Assembly (NCBI GenBank): GCA_020091685.1 | Contig: CM034612.1 | Coordinates: forward strand, 23,025,158 to 23,089,157 | DNA length: 64,000 bases | Reading direction: 5' to 3' | Origin: Lutjanus erythropterus | Lineage: Eukaryota; Chordata; Actinopteri; Lutjaniformes; Lutjanidae | Shown: positions 44,640 to 55,007 of the stretch, piece by piece | Layout: each line of letters starts with the position of its first letter | How positions within the stretch are numbered: position 1 is the stretch's first letter | Notes under the pieces: model-generated | Database searches by the model: none | What the model was told of the DNA's origin: nothing | What the model saw: the letters and a program-made list of their open reading frames with translations, nothing else | Position numbers and translations under genes: made by a program

Positions 44640-47600
44640 TCTTTGTTTGGTGTAAAGATGCATTTAATTGTCCACATGAATGTATATGATATTTATTATT
44701 CAGCCTGAATTTACTGAGGCAGCGTTGACAGTACTGCTTAGATAATATGTCCAAATGAGTGTCCATTACAATTTTATGTCTACTTATGAAAATATGAAGG
44801 TTTCATTATGCAAATTACTCAAAGTGTAGGTGATGTCAAATCCAAGTGCATTTGGAAACATATCAGTAAGAAATAAACAGTTCAAATCTTGGACAAGACT
44901 CAGCAGGATTGGAGGAAAAAATCAAAATAACATCAGAAAACCCAAATGGAGAAAAATAAATGAATAGCAGTAAGATAAAATGAAAGTCAATTGAAACAGC
45001 CCTGACACATGGAATGGAATCATAATGTGTCTGAGAGTGAAGGGAATTGGTTTAGGATTTTATAGATTTAAATCAGATTTATATAAGTTTGTTTGGAAAT
45101 GTGTACTTGGTTGCCATCTGATTATTAAATAAACAATTTCATCTTTTTTTCCAGTTCAAAAGTAAGTGAAGATCTTTCATTTTAGTTTCATGTTCATTTT
45201 TTGGCCAACCACATTTCAATCCTGCTGATAAGCACATGTGCACATTACTATATAATATGAAAAATAAAGTATGCCTGTGATTCCACTCATTTTATTTATG
45301 TATTTATTTTTGATGCATTTGCAGGTGGTCAAAAGCATAAAACATTTTTTATAGGAAAAAACCTTCAAGCAGCTAGTCAGTGACACTTTGAATATAATAA
45401 CTTAATTATAAGTTTCTGAACTTTTATTAAAAGTTTTCTGTTTGTCTTTCAGGGCTTTACTGTCTACACTTAAGGATGCAGAGGTTTTATTCGTCTCATA
45501 CACAATGTATGTTGTGACATACGAGGTAAAAACTAATATACAATGAATAATAGACGCTGGGATTACAGTAAAAATAAGAATTAGGGAAATAGAAATCTAA
45601 AGGATAAAAACTCAAACTTGAAGAAGATTTATGTAATATGAGTATGAAAATGCATATATATATCTGCCCCATTAATTATAGTATGTATTGGCCCTAATAA
45701 GGCAGTGTTAATAAAATTTTTAAATTATAAAATGAAGTAATAGTTTTATCAATTAAATGAACAGATATTATCTAAAGTGGGATAAAAAGCTAAAATTACC
45801 AAAAGTGATTATTTGCAAGATTCTTCATTGTTTGAAAGTGTCAGCTCAACCACCACTAGAGGGAGATCTAGAGTTTTCTTCCAGCTTAGCACCAGTCGGT
45901 TAGAGCTGATTAAACCTGTCATTGTGATTTTCTGAACCACACACATAAGCCACATCCAGCTGTGACCCAGTAAATCAGGTTCACTATTTCTCTCTAATTA
46001 TTTGACAGTTCCTAGGCAGCCTGGAGGTTATGGAGGGTTGAGGCTGGACTGATGCAGTTTCATATCCGTGGATCAGCCCTCAGCAATTTAAAGTGCCCTT
46101 GAGCAATGCACCTAATCCCCAGCTGTTCCAGTAACAAGAGGTAGAAGACTGTGATTGTGCTGCTGCAACATTCAAGGTACTATGTGAAGCAATTTACATG
46201 TATTTATTGCTTTGTAATGCTAATGTTGTGAACAGATTGTAACATAACGTAAAAACTGAAATCCTCACTGACTTTCTGATCTCTATGTAAAGGACTCATC
46301 TAGTGTGTGCAACAATAGTTGACATTACGACAGACGACAAGTGACAGGCAACGACTACCACACAAGTCTAACTTTATGTACTTCATTCTGCATAGTACCT
46401 TTAAGCTAAGAGGGCTTAAGGTTTTTCAGTACCACTTTATTCATCTATTATGGGTCAGTACAAAGGGAAAAAATAGATTAAAATACAGATAATTTCAAGA
46501 GATAGGACGTGGAAACATGGGCGCATGAAACAGCACATGAAACACAACAACCAGAGAGGAAATGAGCTTCTGCAATCCTCAGATCCTAAATTTAAGAAAA
46601 GCCAACTGCATTTAGAAAGTCTTTGAAAGTGATGTCCAAGAGGGCTTGAACAGTCCACGTCTATCCAGACATTCATCTGAATCATTGGCCAGACGTCCTT
46701 AGTGTCATTTCCTCAGCCAAGGACATTGACGAAGGTTGATAGAGCAGAACAGTCCTTCCTGTCCATCTCAGATAACAACAAAACATCTGATATCAATCCC
46801 CACTCTGTCCCTTCCCTACTTTGCTCTGTTGCTTTGCATCAACACCCCAGTGCTGCTATAGAGGGAGGGAGAAAGGGAAGACAGAAGAGAAAGAAAGTGA
46901 TTGGTAAGGAAGGAAGAGGAGCAGAGGACACAAAAAGAAGGAATCATGCATGTAAGAAGGGGCAACGTGGAAAGGGAGGAAAGGCGAATGGCCAAAAAAA
47001 AGAGAAGAAGGTTGTATGAAAGATAGGTGGGAATACAAGGAATCAAATCATTTTTAATTTTTTGCATTCAAACACTTGATTGTTTAAAGAAGCATTTCAT
47101 TAGAGTATCATTCATCCAAATATAAACATAAGGAAAAAGAACATATGCAAATAAATATCAAAATGAAAAACACATTTTTAGAGCTCAATTTACAATTCTC
47201 TTCATCAAATGTTCAAACAACATTTATATAACTCTCAGATGATAATACAACTTAAGTTGCTTCTTCTTCCACTGACACGTCTTGCAGACAGTTATTACAT
47301 GTAGATTTAGATTTGAACAGAATCCATTTTGGTTTTATCTACACAGTTTGTCAAAGGCTGATGCATTTGCAAACCATGCCCCAATTAAAGGACCCACAAT
47401 CATGAGTTCTTCAGGGAACTCAAATGAAACCACAGGTCCATGCCACCTTCCCAGTCCTCAACTCCAAATAAGATAGTCCAAACTCTAAGACAGAGCCTCC
47501 CAATCTTTGTAATTTCAAGGACCCCTGCCAGAGATGCACATTAGATCACACAACCACATTTTGAGACAGTTAAAAGAAATCCTCTCTGAGTAGATGTTTA

Positions 47601-47938
47601 AGTTTAAAGATTAAAAAAGTTTTCATAGTCAATCAGTGAGAGAGAGGACATTGCTATCAAACACTGGGACAAAGTTGCTAACTTTATCTGTAATCCTGGT
47701 GCTGGAAAGGTATCTTATACTGCATTTATCAGAGCTGTTTTGCTGAAAAAAATCTGTCTGCTGCTGCTTGCTAAATGAGGCTAATAATCTTTATAGAGCT
47801 ACAGTGGGGTATACTTCTCAGCATCACACAATCATTTGATTCATTGCTCATATAAAAATATTAATTGCTACTTTGACTTACTGCTTTTAATTTTCTTGTA
47901 CATAAAAGAGCTAGTTCCTAGCAAATCTAGTGATTACT
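44640..47938. other. intergenic region between osbpl8 and the TRIM pair
   Basis: No coding signal. Repeat fragments at about 46,045-46,150 ('gcccttgagcaatgcaccta', a common fish repeat word) and at 47,490-47,560 (a 'caaggacccctgcca' end typical of hAT-like elements); a purine-rich run at 46,860-47,010. Confidence 0.55.
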
Positions 47939-49481
47939 CTAGTGAGTGATGCGAGGGATGATCAGAGGGTGGGAGTTTTTCCCACCATTGGGACAGGGAC
48001 TGAAGTATGGATAGTGTTTCTCAGTGAAGTTACAGTCAGTAAAAGAGTAGATTAGATCTGCAGTGTGTACATCATAAAAGAAGACAAGACCCTCCTCATA
48101 ATCCACAAACACCCCCAACTTCTGAGGCTTTGACTTCAGTGAGAGACGGACAGATGGACCCGCAAAAGCTCTGTAATCATTGTTGTTGAGTGTTTTCTCT
48201 CTTTCTGTTGATCGACTGTCCTGCCACTCCTAAATCCCATTTACTTTCCCCTTTGACCTGAACTTCAAAGTAAAATCTTCCTGAAGAGAAACTCTGCTCA
48301 CCTAAGACTGCACAAGAGCACAATCTCTCTGGGTTGTCAGGGAGACTCTTCTTAACATCACCGCAGTTAAGTCTTTTCCCATCATCAGACAAATTGAGAA
48401 AGGGATTTGCAGTATTAGGATCAAGAGTCACTTCCACTGCGTACTGCTGGACCCTCTTTAGTTCAGTATTAGCACACAGCTTCTTCAACTCTTCACTAAG
48501 TGTTTCTTCCAGCTGAGCCACAGCTCTCTACACAGTTCCCTCACATGAAGAGTAGACTTTGACTTTTTTTTCCAGTCCTTGGTGCGTGGAGCAAGGTTCA
48601 AGGATGGGAATCTTTGGAGTAGTTGTAGGTGTTCTTCAGTCTGTGAGAGCTGCTCCAACTCAGTGCTCCTCTTCATGAGCTCAGAGATTCAGCTTCCAGC
48701 TCTTTGATGACACTTCTGGCCTTTTTCTCCATGGTTTTCTGTTTCTGTTCAGTCACACCAATGAGCTGAGCCAGATCTTTTTTTACACACTGGATCAGAA
48801 CAGTGAAGACCTGCACACTGTCTGCTGTCTCTCTGTCTGAATCTTCCTTGCTGAGCTTCACTGACTGCTGAATTTTCAGTCGTCTCTCTTGGATCATCTG
48901 CTGAACTTCAGCCTCTGTCTTTCCCAGCTCAGCTTTCTTTTCCTTATATTCTTCTCCAAGAGGAACAACATAATGAAGCTTGTGATCTCACTCAGTACAA
49001 AACTGACACACACACATCTGGTCAGTCTCTGACAACTCCAGAGGTCTCTCATGCTTCTTACACATCCTGCCTTCCAGGTTCTCTATTGGTTCAATCAGCT
49101 TATGTATTTTCAGACTCATGATTCTGTCACACAGTAGGAGGCCAAACACACCAGGCAGGGCTTCAGGGCCTTCAGTTTGGTTTCAGTGCATATATCACAG
49201 AGAACTTCTCCTGGTTTGGCTTGCTGTTGCTCTGAGATGCTGGTGATTTCCTGTCTGAACTGCGCAGCCATCTCAGATATGAAACTGTTGACACGCAGCT
49301 CTGGTCTTTTGTCGAAACATCTATTACACATGGGACGCTGACACTGGACATTAATACTCCAGAGTTCTGTAATGCAGTTCTTGCAGAAGTTGTGTCCACA
49401 TGGTATTGTAACTGGATTAGTGAACACACACAATGAGCACAGAAACTGATCTTCAGATAGGAGACTGCTGGCTCCTGCCAT
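47939..49481 (-). pseudogene. TRIM pseudogene, tandem copy of the neighbouring bloodthirsty-like gene
   Basis: Aligned by eye with the intact copy. The start codon (49481) and much of the RING and B-box 1 remain. Breaks, in order: two residues (LD) lost inside the RING after the CxxC; a net 19-nt deletion near 49,128 shifts the frame between the B-boxes; TGA replaces the Ser codon of CTESDHK near 48,989; further single-base shifts near 48,680 and 48,527 in the coiled coil; and the SPRY strand around NGYWTVWL is deleted near 48,190. PRY-SPRY remnants (LSDDGKRL, FEVQVKG, WDLGVAGQSINRK) are clear, and the terminal stop is at 47939-47941. The product would be at most a truncated RING/B-box peptide of 121 aa. 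Confidence 0.9.
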
Positions 49482-49489
49482 CTCTGAAC

Positions 49490-49765
49490 ACTAAGAACAA
49501 AAGTGAAAGTATAAAATAACATAATTAAAACATACAGTTTCTGAAGATCTGTTTAAAATATACAAACATCTTATTAGTGAAATATTAGCAACTCTGATTT
49601 TGAATTCTTTAGTCATTCAAACCTCTAAAATACTGGATTTATTAAAGAAATATCTGTGCAGAGGGTTATATATATATAGATAAATTTTGTTAATTTAAGT
49701 TGTTGACTTTACTTCAATTACTTCACTTACCTGTGTTTGTCAACAATTTTGCTGTATTTGTGAGG
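49490..49765 (-). repeat. duplicated noncoding leader of the TRIM pseudogene (copy of 52,480-52,745)
   Basis: This stretch repeats the acceptor, intron and small leader exon upstream of the intact TRIM, in the same order, with long identical runs and a few indels (one AT-rich insertion near 49,665). Similarity stops near 49,760, marking one edge of the tandem duplication. The donor CACAG|gtaagt is kept at about 49,735. Confidence 0.75.
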
Positions 49766-50194
49766 GTTTTATTTAACCAAGTTCCATATCTTCCTCTGAG
49801 AGTAATGGAGCCTCGTCTCGAATGCAGTTCTGTTGAATGTCTGTGTTGCTTTCTTGTTTCCCTTAAGGAATCTGATGCTGAAACAGTCCTGTCTTTCCTG
49901 TTACTCCACCCCTCACTGCAGGTAAACTGGTCATGTTTCACTTTCTCCTTCAGATTTGGGCAGGATAGGGCCATATAATGGGCACAGTATGAATTTAACA
50001 TGGCATGGAACAATGAATCCCTGTGCTCAAATTGTTGTTGGTAAAAAATGAAAAATATCAAATTCTTTACATATAGCCAAAAAGCAGTGCTGTCTACACC
50101 AAAAACTAACCAGTTCTTGACTCATGGCCTGCTGTCCTGCTGATTGACAGCTAACAAACAGGGACAAAAACAAGACTGGATACGGAGGATTCAC
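49766..50194. other. spacer between the TRIM copies
   Basis: Lies between the edge of the duplicated leader and the probable 3' end of the intact gene. No recognisable feature. Confidence 0.6.
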
Positions 50195-50830
50195 CCAAAC
50201 TTTGATTTCATTTTTATTACATTTAATTATGTTCTTTTAATGTAAAAACAAAATACACAATTCTGTCTCAAAAGAGCTCCTCATTTTGTCCAGCCAACAC
50301 TTACAAATATACATGTACCGTAAAATCCTGATACAATAATAAAGTCATTTTTGATTTGTTACAGTAACTTTTCAAGTGCTTCTCATTCTTGATTACATTT
50401 TTTTTTCTGAACAATATTGCAGTTATCAGAGTAGATTAGATTGGAATGACCTTGTCCCCTCCTTCTGTGTCCAATCTCAAGAGACCAAAACGAGCTGAAG
50501 GATGTTTAGGCTAGCACATTAGCAAACAATTGCCTTACATATCCAGCAGTTATAAAGCAACATTATCATCCTATTAGATCTGTATTTTTGGTCACCAGAT
50601 GAATGTTTGGCCCCCTGGCTCCTTTCTGGCTCTCAATCATGTTAAATGCTCCATTTTAGCTAGTTGCTAACTTTGTCTGTCTTCCATTTTGTGCTATGAA
50701 GGTAGTGCACATTGGACTTATTATAGACTATAGACTATTATGTACTGTATGTTGGTAAAAGCAGCAAATGATACAGTAAATGAGTGACTCCTGAATCCAA
50801 AACAGTGAGCTAAAATACAAGGAGCTGGAG
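50195..50830 (-). other. probable 3' UTR of the intact TRIM gene
   Basis: After the TGA at 50831-50833 no reading frame continues. TTTATT at 50213-50218 is AATAAA on the minus strand, about 615 nt after the stop, a reasonable 3' UTR length. No other function seen. Confidence 0.35.
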
Positions 50831-52471
50831 TCATTTTGCTGTTAACAGGACAGGAGAGATAATCAGAGGGGCAGAGTTTCTACCACCATCATTGTGCCAT
50901 GGACTAAAGTACGGATAGAGTTTCTCTTTGAACTTGCAGCCAGTAAAGGAGAAGATAAGATCTGCAGCATCTACATCATAAAAAGAGACCACACCCTCCT
51001 CATAATGCACAAACACCCCCACCTTCTGAGGTTTCGACTTCAGAGACAGACAGACAGGAGGGCTAGTGTTAGCATGATATACATTTCCGTTTCTCAACCA
51101 TACAGTCCAGTATCCATTTCTGGGGCAAACTTTAATTTCTCCCTTCCTGTTTATTGACTCTCTGGCCACGCCTAAAGTCCACTCAGTCTTATCCTCAACC
51201 TTAACCTCATAATAAAATCTTCCTGAATAGAAACTCTGATTTCCTAACACACCACAACATGAGGAAAACCTCTCTCGGTTGTCTGGTAGAATCTGTTTTA
51301 CATCACCATGAGATACTCGTTTCCCATCATCAGACAGGATGAGTTTAGGATATGCTGTTTCTGGATTGAGAGTCACGTTCACTGCGTACTGCTGCACACT
51401 CTTAAGTTCAGCCTCAAGCAGTTTCTTCATCTCTTTATGGAGTGTCTTCTCCAGCTGAGCCACAGCTCTCCTCACAGTCCCCTCATATGATGGGTAAATT
51501 CTGACCTCTCTCCAGTCCTTGGTCGGTGGAACAGTATTCAAGGAAGGGAATCTCTGGAGGAGGGAGAGGCGGTCTTCAGTGCGTGAGAGCTGCTCCATCT
51601 CTGAGAAGTGCCTCATCAGCTCAGAGATTTCCATTTCTAGCTCTTTGATGAAGCATTTAGCCATATTCTTTGTTGTTTTATGCTTCTCTTCAATCATACC
51701 AATGAGCTCTGCCATACCCTCCTCAACAAACTGTATTATATTAGCAAAAACCTGCACGCCATCTGCTAGCTCTCTGTCTGCTTCTTGCTCACTGAGCTCC
51801 ACTGAGTGCTTGAGTTCCTGAATCTTTCGTTGTTTGTCCTGGATCATCTGCTGAATTTTAGCCTCTGTCTTCCCAAGTTTAGCTTTCGCTCCTTCATATT
51901 CTTCTTCCAGAGGAACAATGTGATGAAGCTTGTGATCTGACTCAGTGCAGAATTGACACACACATATCTGGTCAGTACTGCAGAACAGCTCCAGAGGTCT
52001 CTCATGTTTCTGGCACATCCTGTCTTCCAGGTTCTCCACGGGATCAATCAGCTTATGTCTTTTCAGGCCTGCGATTCTGTGATGAGGCTCCAGGTGAGTC
52101 TCACAGTAGGAGGCAAAACACACCAGGCAGGACTTCAGGGCCTTCAGTTTGGTTTCAGTGCAGACATCACAGATGATATCTCCTGGTTTGGTCTGTTGTT
52201 GTTTTGAGGTGCTGGTGATTTCCTTTAGATTTGACTGTCTAAAATGAGCAGCCATTTCAGATATGAAAGTGTTGACATACAGCTCTGGTCTTCTGTCAAA
52301 ATGTTTGTTACAGATGGGACACTTGCAGTGGACATTAATATCCCAGTGTTCTGTGATGCAGTTCTTGCAGAAGTTGTGTCCACATGGTGTGGTGACTGGA
52401 TCAGTGAACACATCCAGACAGATGCAACAACAAAACTGGTCCTCAGATTGGAAATTACTGGCAGTTGCCAT
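50831..52471 (-). CDS. bloodthirsty/TRIM39-like E3 ubiquitin ligase (RING, B-boxes, coiled coil, PRY-SPRY)
   Basis: A single uninterrupted coding exon of 546 codons. RING finger: C15, C18, C30, H32, C35, C38, C51, C54 all present. B-box 1: C101, C104, C115, C118, C123, H126. B-box 2: C153, H156, C164, C172, C175, H180, H183. Coiled coil about 190-300. PRY-SPRY about 364-540, with LSDDGKRV, YYEVKV, WTLGVARESINRKG and GVFVHYEEGVVSFYDVD. The family attaches ubiquitin in the cytoplasm; many fish members take part in antiviral signalling, and zebrafish bloodthirsty affects red-cell development (literature). I chose the ATG at 52471 because an acceptor (CTTCTCAG) sits 9 nt upstream, so the 23 upstream open codons are intronic. 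The exact subfamily (bloodthirsty, TRIM39-like or TRIM21-like) needs a tree. The substrate cannot be told. Confidence 0.9.
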   Translation of the reverse strand: MATASNFQSEDQFCCCICLDVFTDPVTTPCGHNFCKNCITEHWDINVHCKCPICNKHFDRRPELYVNTFISEMAAHFRQSNLKEITSTSKQQQTKPGDIICDVCTETKLKALKSCLVCFASYCETHLEPHHRIAGLKRHKLIDPVENLEDRMCQKHERPLELFCSTDQICVCQFCTESDHKLHHIVPLEEEYEGAKAKLGKTEAKIQQMIQDKQRKIQELKHSVELSEQEADRELADGVQVFANIIQFVEEGMAELIGMIEEKHKTTKNMAKCFIKELEMEISELMRHFSEMEQLSRTEDRLSLLQRFPSLNTVPPTKDWREVRIYPSYEGTVRRAVAQLEKTLHKEMKKLLEAELKSVQQYAVNVTLNPETAYPKLILSDDGKRVSHGDVKQILPDNRERFSSCCGVLGNQSFYSGRFYYEVKVEDKTEWTLGVARESINRKGEIKVCPRNGYWTVWLRNGNVYHANTSPPVCLSLKSKPQKVGVFVHYEEGVVSFYDVDAADLIFSFTGCKFKEKLYPYFSPWHNDGGRNSAPLIISPVLLTAK

Positions 52472-52686
52472 GTCTTCACACTGAGAAGAAAAGTGAAAGT
52501 ATAAAATAACATAATTAAAACATGCAAAATATACAAACATCTTATTAGTAAAATATTAGCAACTCTGATTTTGAATTCTTTAGTCATTCAAACCTCTGAA
52601 ATACTGGATTTATTGAAAAAATGTCTGTGCAGAGGGAAACTTCCAGAGGCTATAGATACATTTTGTTAATTTAAATTGTTGACTTT

Positions 52687-53065
52687 ACTTCAATTACTTC
52701 ACTTACCTGTGTTTGTCAAAGATTTTGCTGTATTTGTGCGAAAACATTAAAATAATGTACATGGTGTTTGTTTTAGCATAACATATGAAGTTTGACACTC
52801 AAAAAACAATTTGACAGCTTACAGCTCCATTTCATTCGTAATTTAAACAGAAAATATTGTTTATATACTCACGTTTCTTTCAGACTACGTTGTTGAAAAG
52901 GTTCTGATGATTTTTTGTGTTTTCTTTGAAGAGGAACGCAGAGAGACCTCCTGCCTGCTGTTTGCTCTGAATAACTTTAGTTTCACTTGAGCAAACTGAT
53001 GAAAACACTTCCCTCCTTCCTGTGTTGCTTCTCCTTTTGCGAAAGTCTAGTACTGGTTTGTGGTC
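52687..53065 (-). other. putative noncoding 5' exons of the intact TRIM gene
   Basis: On the minus strand a donor CACAG|gtaagt lies at 52706-52701, upstream of the acceptor next to the TRIM start codon, defining an intron of about 225 nt. A further donor AAAC|gtgagt lies at 52872-52867, ending a possible first exon that reaches back to about 53,065. An acceptor AATACAG at about 52,729 would make the middle exon only about 21 nt. These are predictions from splice signals. Confidence 0.4.
52978..52991 (-). promoter_or_regulatory. weak ISRE-like motif upstream of the TRIM gene
   Basis: Minus strand reads GCTCAAGTGAAACT; the GAAACT half fits an interferon-stimulated response element, the other half has two mismatches to GAAA. 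It lies within or near the first noncoding exon. Fish TRIM genes are often interferon-responsive, but this site alone is poor proof. Confidence 0.2.
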
Positions 53066-54343
53066 TACCACAGGTCTGAAGATGATCATACCAATATACT
53101 TGAGGAACAAGTATGTGAACTATTGAAGTTCACATTTATGGGTTAGAAAATGTAGCAGGAGTGTTACTATACTTACAGGAGCAACACATTTATCAGCATT
53201 TCTTCTAGTGTTGGTGGATAGGAAGATGAACAAGTACGTGGATAACATGGTGAATTCCACTTAGACAGTTAAACAGCTGGCTAGCCTTCATCTGTAGTCC
53301 TATCAACATCCAAACAATATACACTAAAACCAGTGAAGTAAGGGGTTAAAAATGTCAACATAAAGACAAAGGTAGAAGATAATAAAGACTCCAACATGAC
53401 AACACAAGCAACAAATCAGCATGCACAACACAGTGCACAAATTATGTAAAGCAACAGGAAGTAGCTAAACATTGATGCAACAACACACAGACCACAGCCA
53501 CCATTTAGTACAATGCAGCCATGCAAAGCAATATGAGAGAAAAGCACCACAGCTGAGCATGACTGATATTGTGGGCTTACATACATCAGCCATGCAAAGC
53601 AGTAAGATAGCTTTTTATGCAATACGGATATTCAAACATAAGGATGGATATTTCCTGAAAATATTGCAAAGGTGGTGTGCTCGATCACTGCGAGCAACCA
53701 CCATGGTGAAGTGTTCACGCTAGATACTGAATCCACATTGGATCCAGAGGTTCTGTTGCTGACCTCAGAAATGGGGGAGACAAAAAAAAAAAAAAATCAG
53801 TCTTTTTCTGCAGTATTTAGTCTCTTTAATTGATGTTGTTCAGACAGCATCACCCGGAAAGAGAAAGAGCCCAACACCATTTTCAGTCAATACATATCGA
53901 CATACTTTTTCTGTGCTTTTCCCAACCACAGGATAAATAGTATCCTTGTGGAGGATGTTATTTTTAACATCTTTAGAAAGAGAAATGTTCTTTCCAAGAC
54001 AGATCTTAACACTCATTGTTCTAATGAGTCTCGGGGCCTGTCATGTTCATATTCAGAAAATATAATGCATCCATGGCAAGGAGACTTTAGAGGTCTTTAT
54101 GTGCAATGCAAAATACTTAACCAAGGACACATGAGCAAAGTCTGAAGAGAGAGCGAAGCTGCCGCTCGAACCATTCAGTTAATGCATGACATTTAAATAC
54201 ATTCTATATGATTGACATTAGGTACAAACATGTACAGTTTTCAAAAAATGTCTAGCACCAGCTGATGGGCATTGCTCTTCCTCACCCCTCCCCTCCTTTT
54301 CACTTCCTCCAATCACAGCCCCTCTCCTCTTCATCCAAAAAAT
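53066..54343. other. intergenic region upstream of the TRIM gene
   Basis: AT-rich, with one A16 run near 53,780. No gene, RNA or repeat recognised. If the terminal exon at 54,344 is real, part of this would be its 3' UTR, but no convincing polyadenylation signal was found. Confidence 0.45.
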
Positions 54344-54432
54344 TTAATTTGTTTCATCCTGATGCTGAATGGGCGGATTGTCACTGTTGCTAGGATACAT
54401 CATCCTGACGACTGGCTGGATTTCCTTCAAGG
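54344..54432 (-). CDS. possible second 3'-terminal exon of an unidentified gene
   Basis: Acceptor GTTCCTCTCTAG on the minus strand, preceded by a pyrimidine-rich tract of about 350 nt, then 28 open codons (LKEIQPVVRMMYPSNSDNPP...) and TAA. Its entry phase differs from the candidate at 54,854-55,007, so the two cannot be simple alternatives from the same upstream exon. Not recognised. Confidence 0.18.
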
Positions 54433-54800
54433 CTAGAGAGGAACAGGGAGGGGCCGACGGAGCATACATAGCAGGGAGGGTAACAAGGAAGGGAGCAAGA
54501 AGGGAGGAGAAAGGTAGATGGAGAGGAGGGTGTTGAGAAGTAAAGAAAGAAGGCATATGAATGTAAAAAATTGAAAGGAGGGAGGTAGGGAAAAAAGAAT
54601 TGGGTGAGGGCACAAAAGGAGCACATAGGAAGGATGATAAGAAAGTCGTGAGAAGCAGGGAAGGAAAGATGAGGAGGAAACAAGGCGGAGGGTGGTTAAG
54701 GAAAGAAGAAGGAAGGAAAGACGGGTATGAGGAAACGAAAAAATGAATAATAAACAATAAGTGAAGAAATGAAAGAAGGAAGGAGAGAAAAGGAAGGACA
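54433..54800. repeat. purine-rich (+) / pyrimidine-rich (-) low-complexity tract
   Basis: About 370 nt dominated by GGAAGG, GAGGA and GAAAGA words on the + strand, with only scattered pyrimidines. Confidence 0.85.
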
Positions 54801-54853
54801 CATCCATGGGGAACGATAAGGGGAACACCTCATGTTTTGTTTATCGTGTATCA

Positions 54854-55007
54854 TTATGTAATCTGCTTTCCTCTCCAGTTGTCATCGCCCTTTTCCTCAG
54901 ACTCCTCCCCCTTGGCATCATCCTGGTAACAGGCCGTCAGACTGATGTTTCCAGGCGTGACTCCACGGTAATGTTTTGCATCAGTGGACATTGAGCACTC
55001 TGTTACA
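54854..55007 (-). CDS. possible 3'-terminal exon of an unidentified gene
   Basis: Minus strand acceptor CTTCTTTTATGCAG is followed by an open frame of 50 codons ending in TAA: VTECSMSTDAKHYRGVTPGN, then ISLTACYQDD and an acidic EESEEKGDDN tail. Local G+C is higher than the flanks. The tail looks like a cytoplasmic C-terminus, but I do not recognise it and found no upstream partner exon. The complementary strand also reads as a splice-flanked open stretch, so strand and coding status are uncertain. Confidence 0.25.

Noticed and set aside
46702-47019. 105-codon Lys/Arg/Gly-rich + strand open stretch
   Set aside because: It is the translation of a purine-rich low-complexity run, not a nuclear protein.
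52472-52540. 23 extra codons upstream of the TRIM start
   Set aside because: A good acceptor lies 9 nt before the ATG at 52471, and the upstream sequence (FVYFACFNYVILYFHF) is translated intron, not a signal peptide.
54433-54828. Minus strand stretches of 97-137 codons rich in Phe/Leu/Ser/Pro
   Set aside because: They are translations of the pyrimidine tract; the reading is possible in all three frames, as expected for such sequence.
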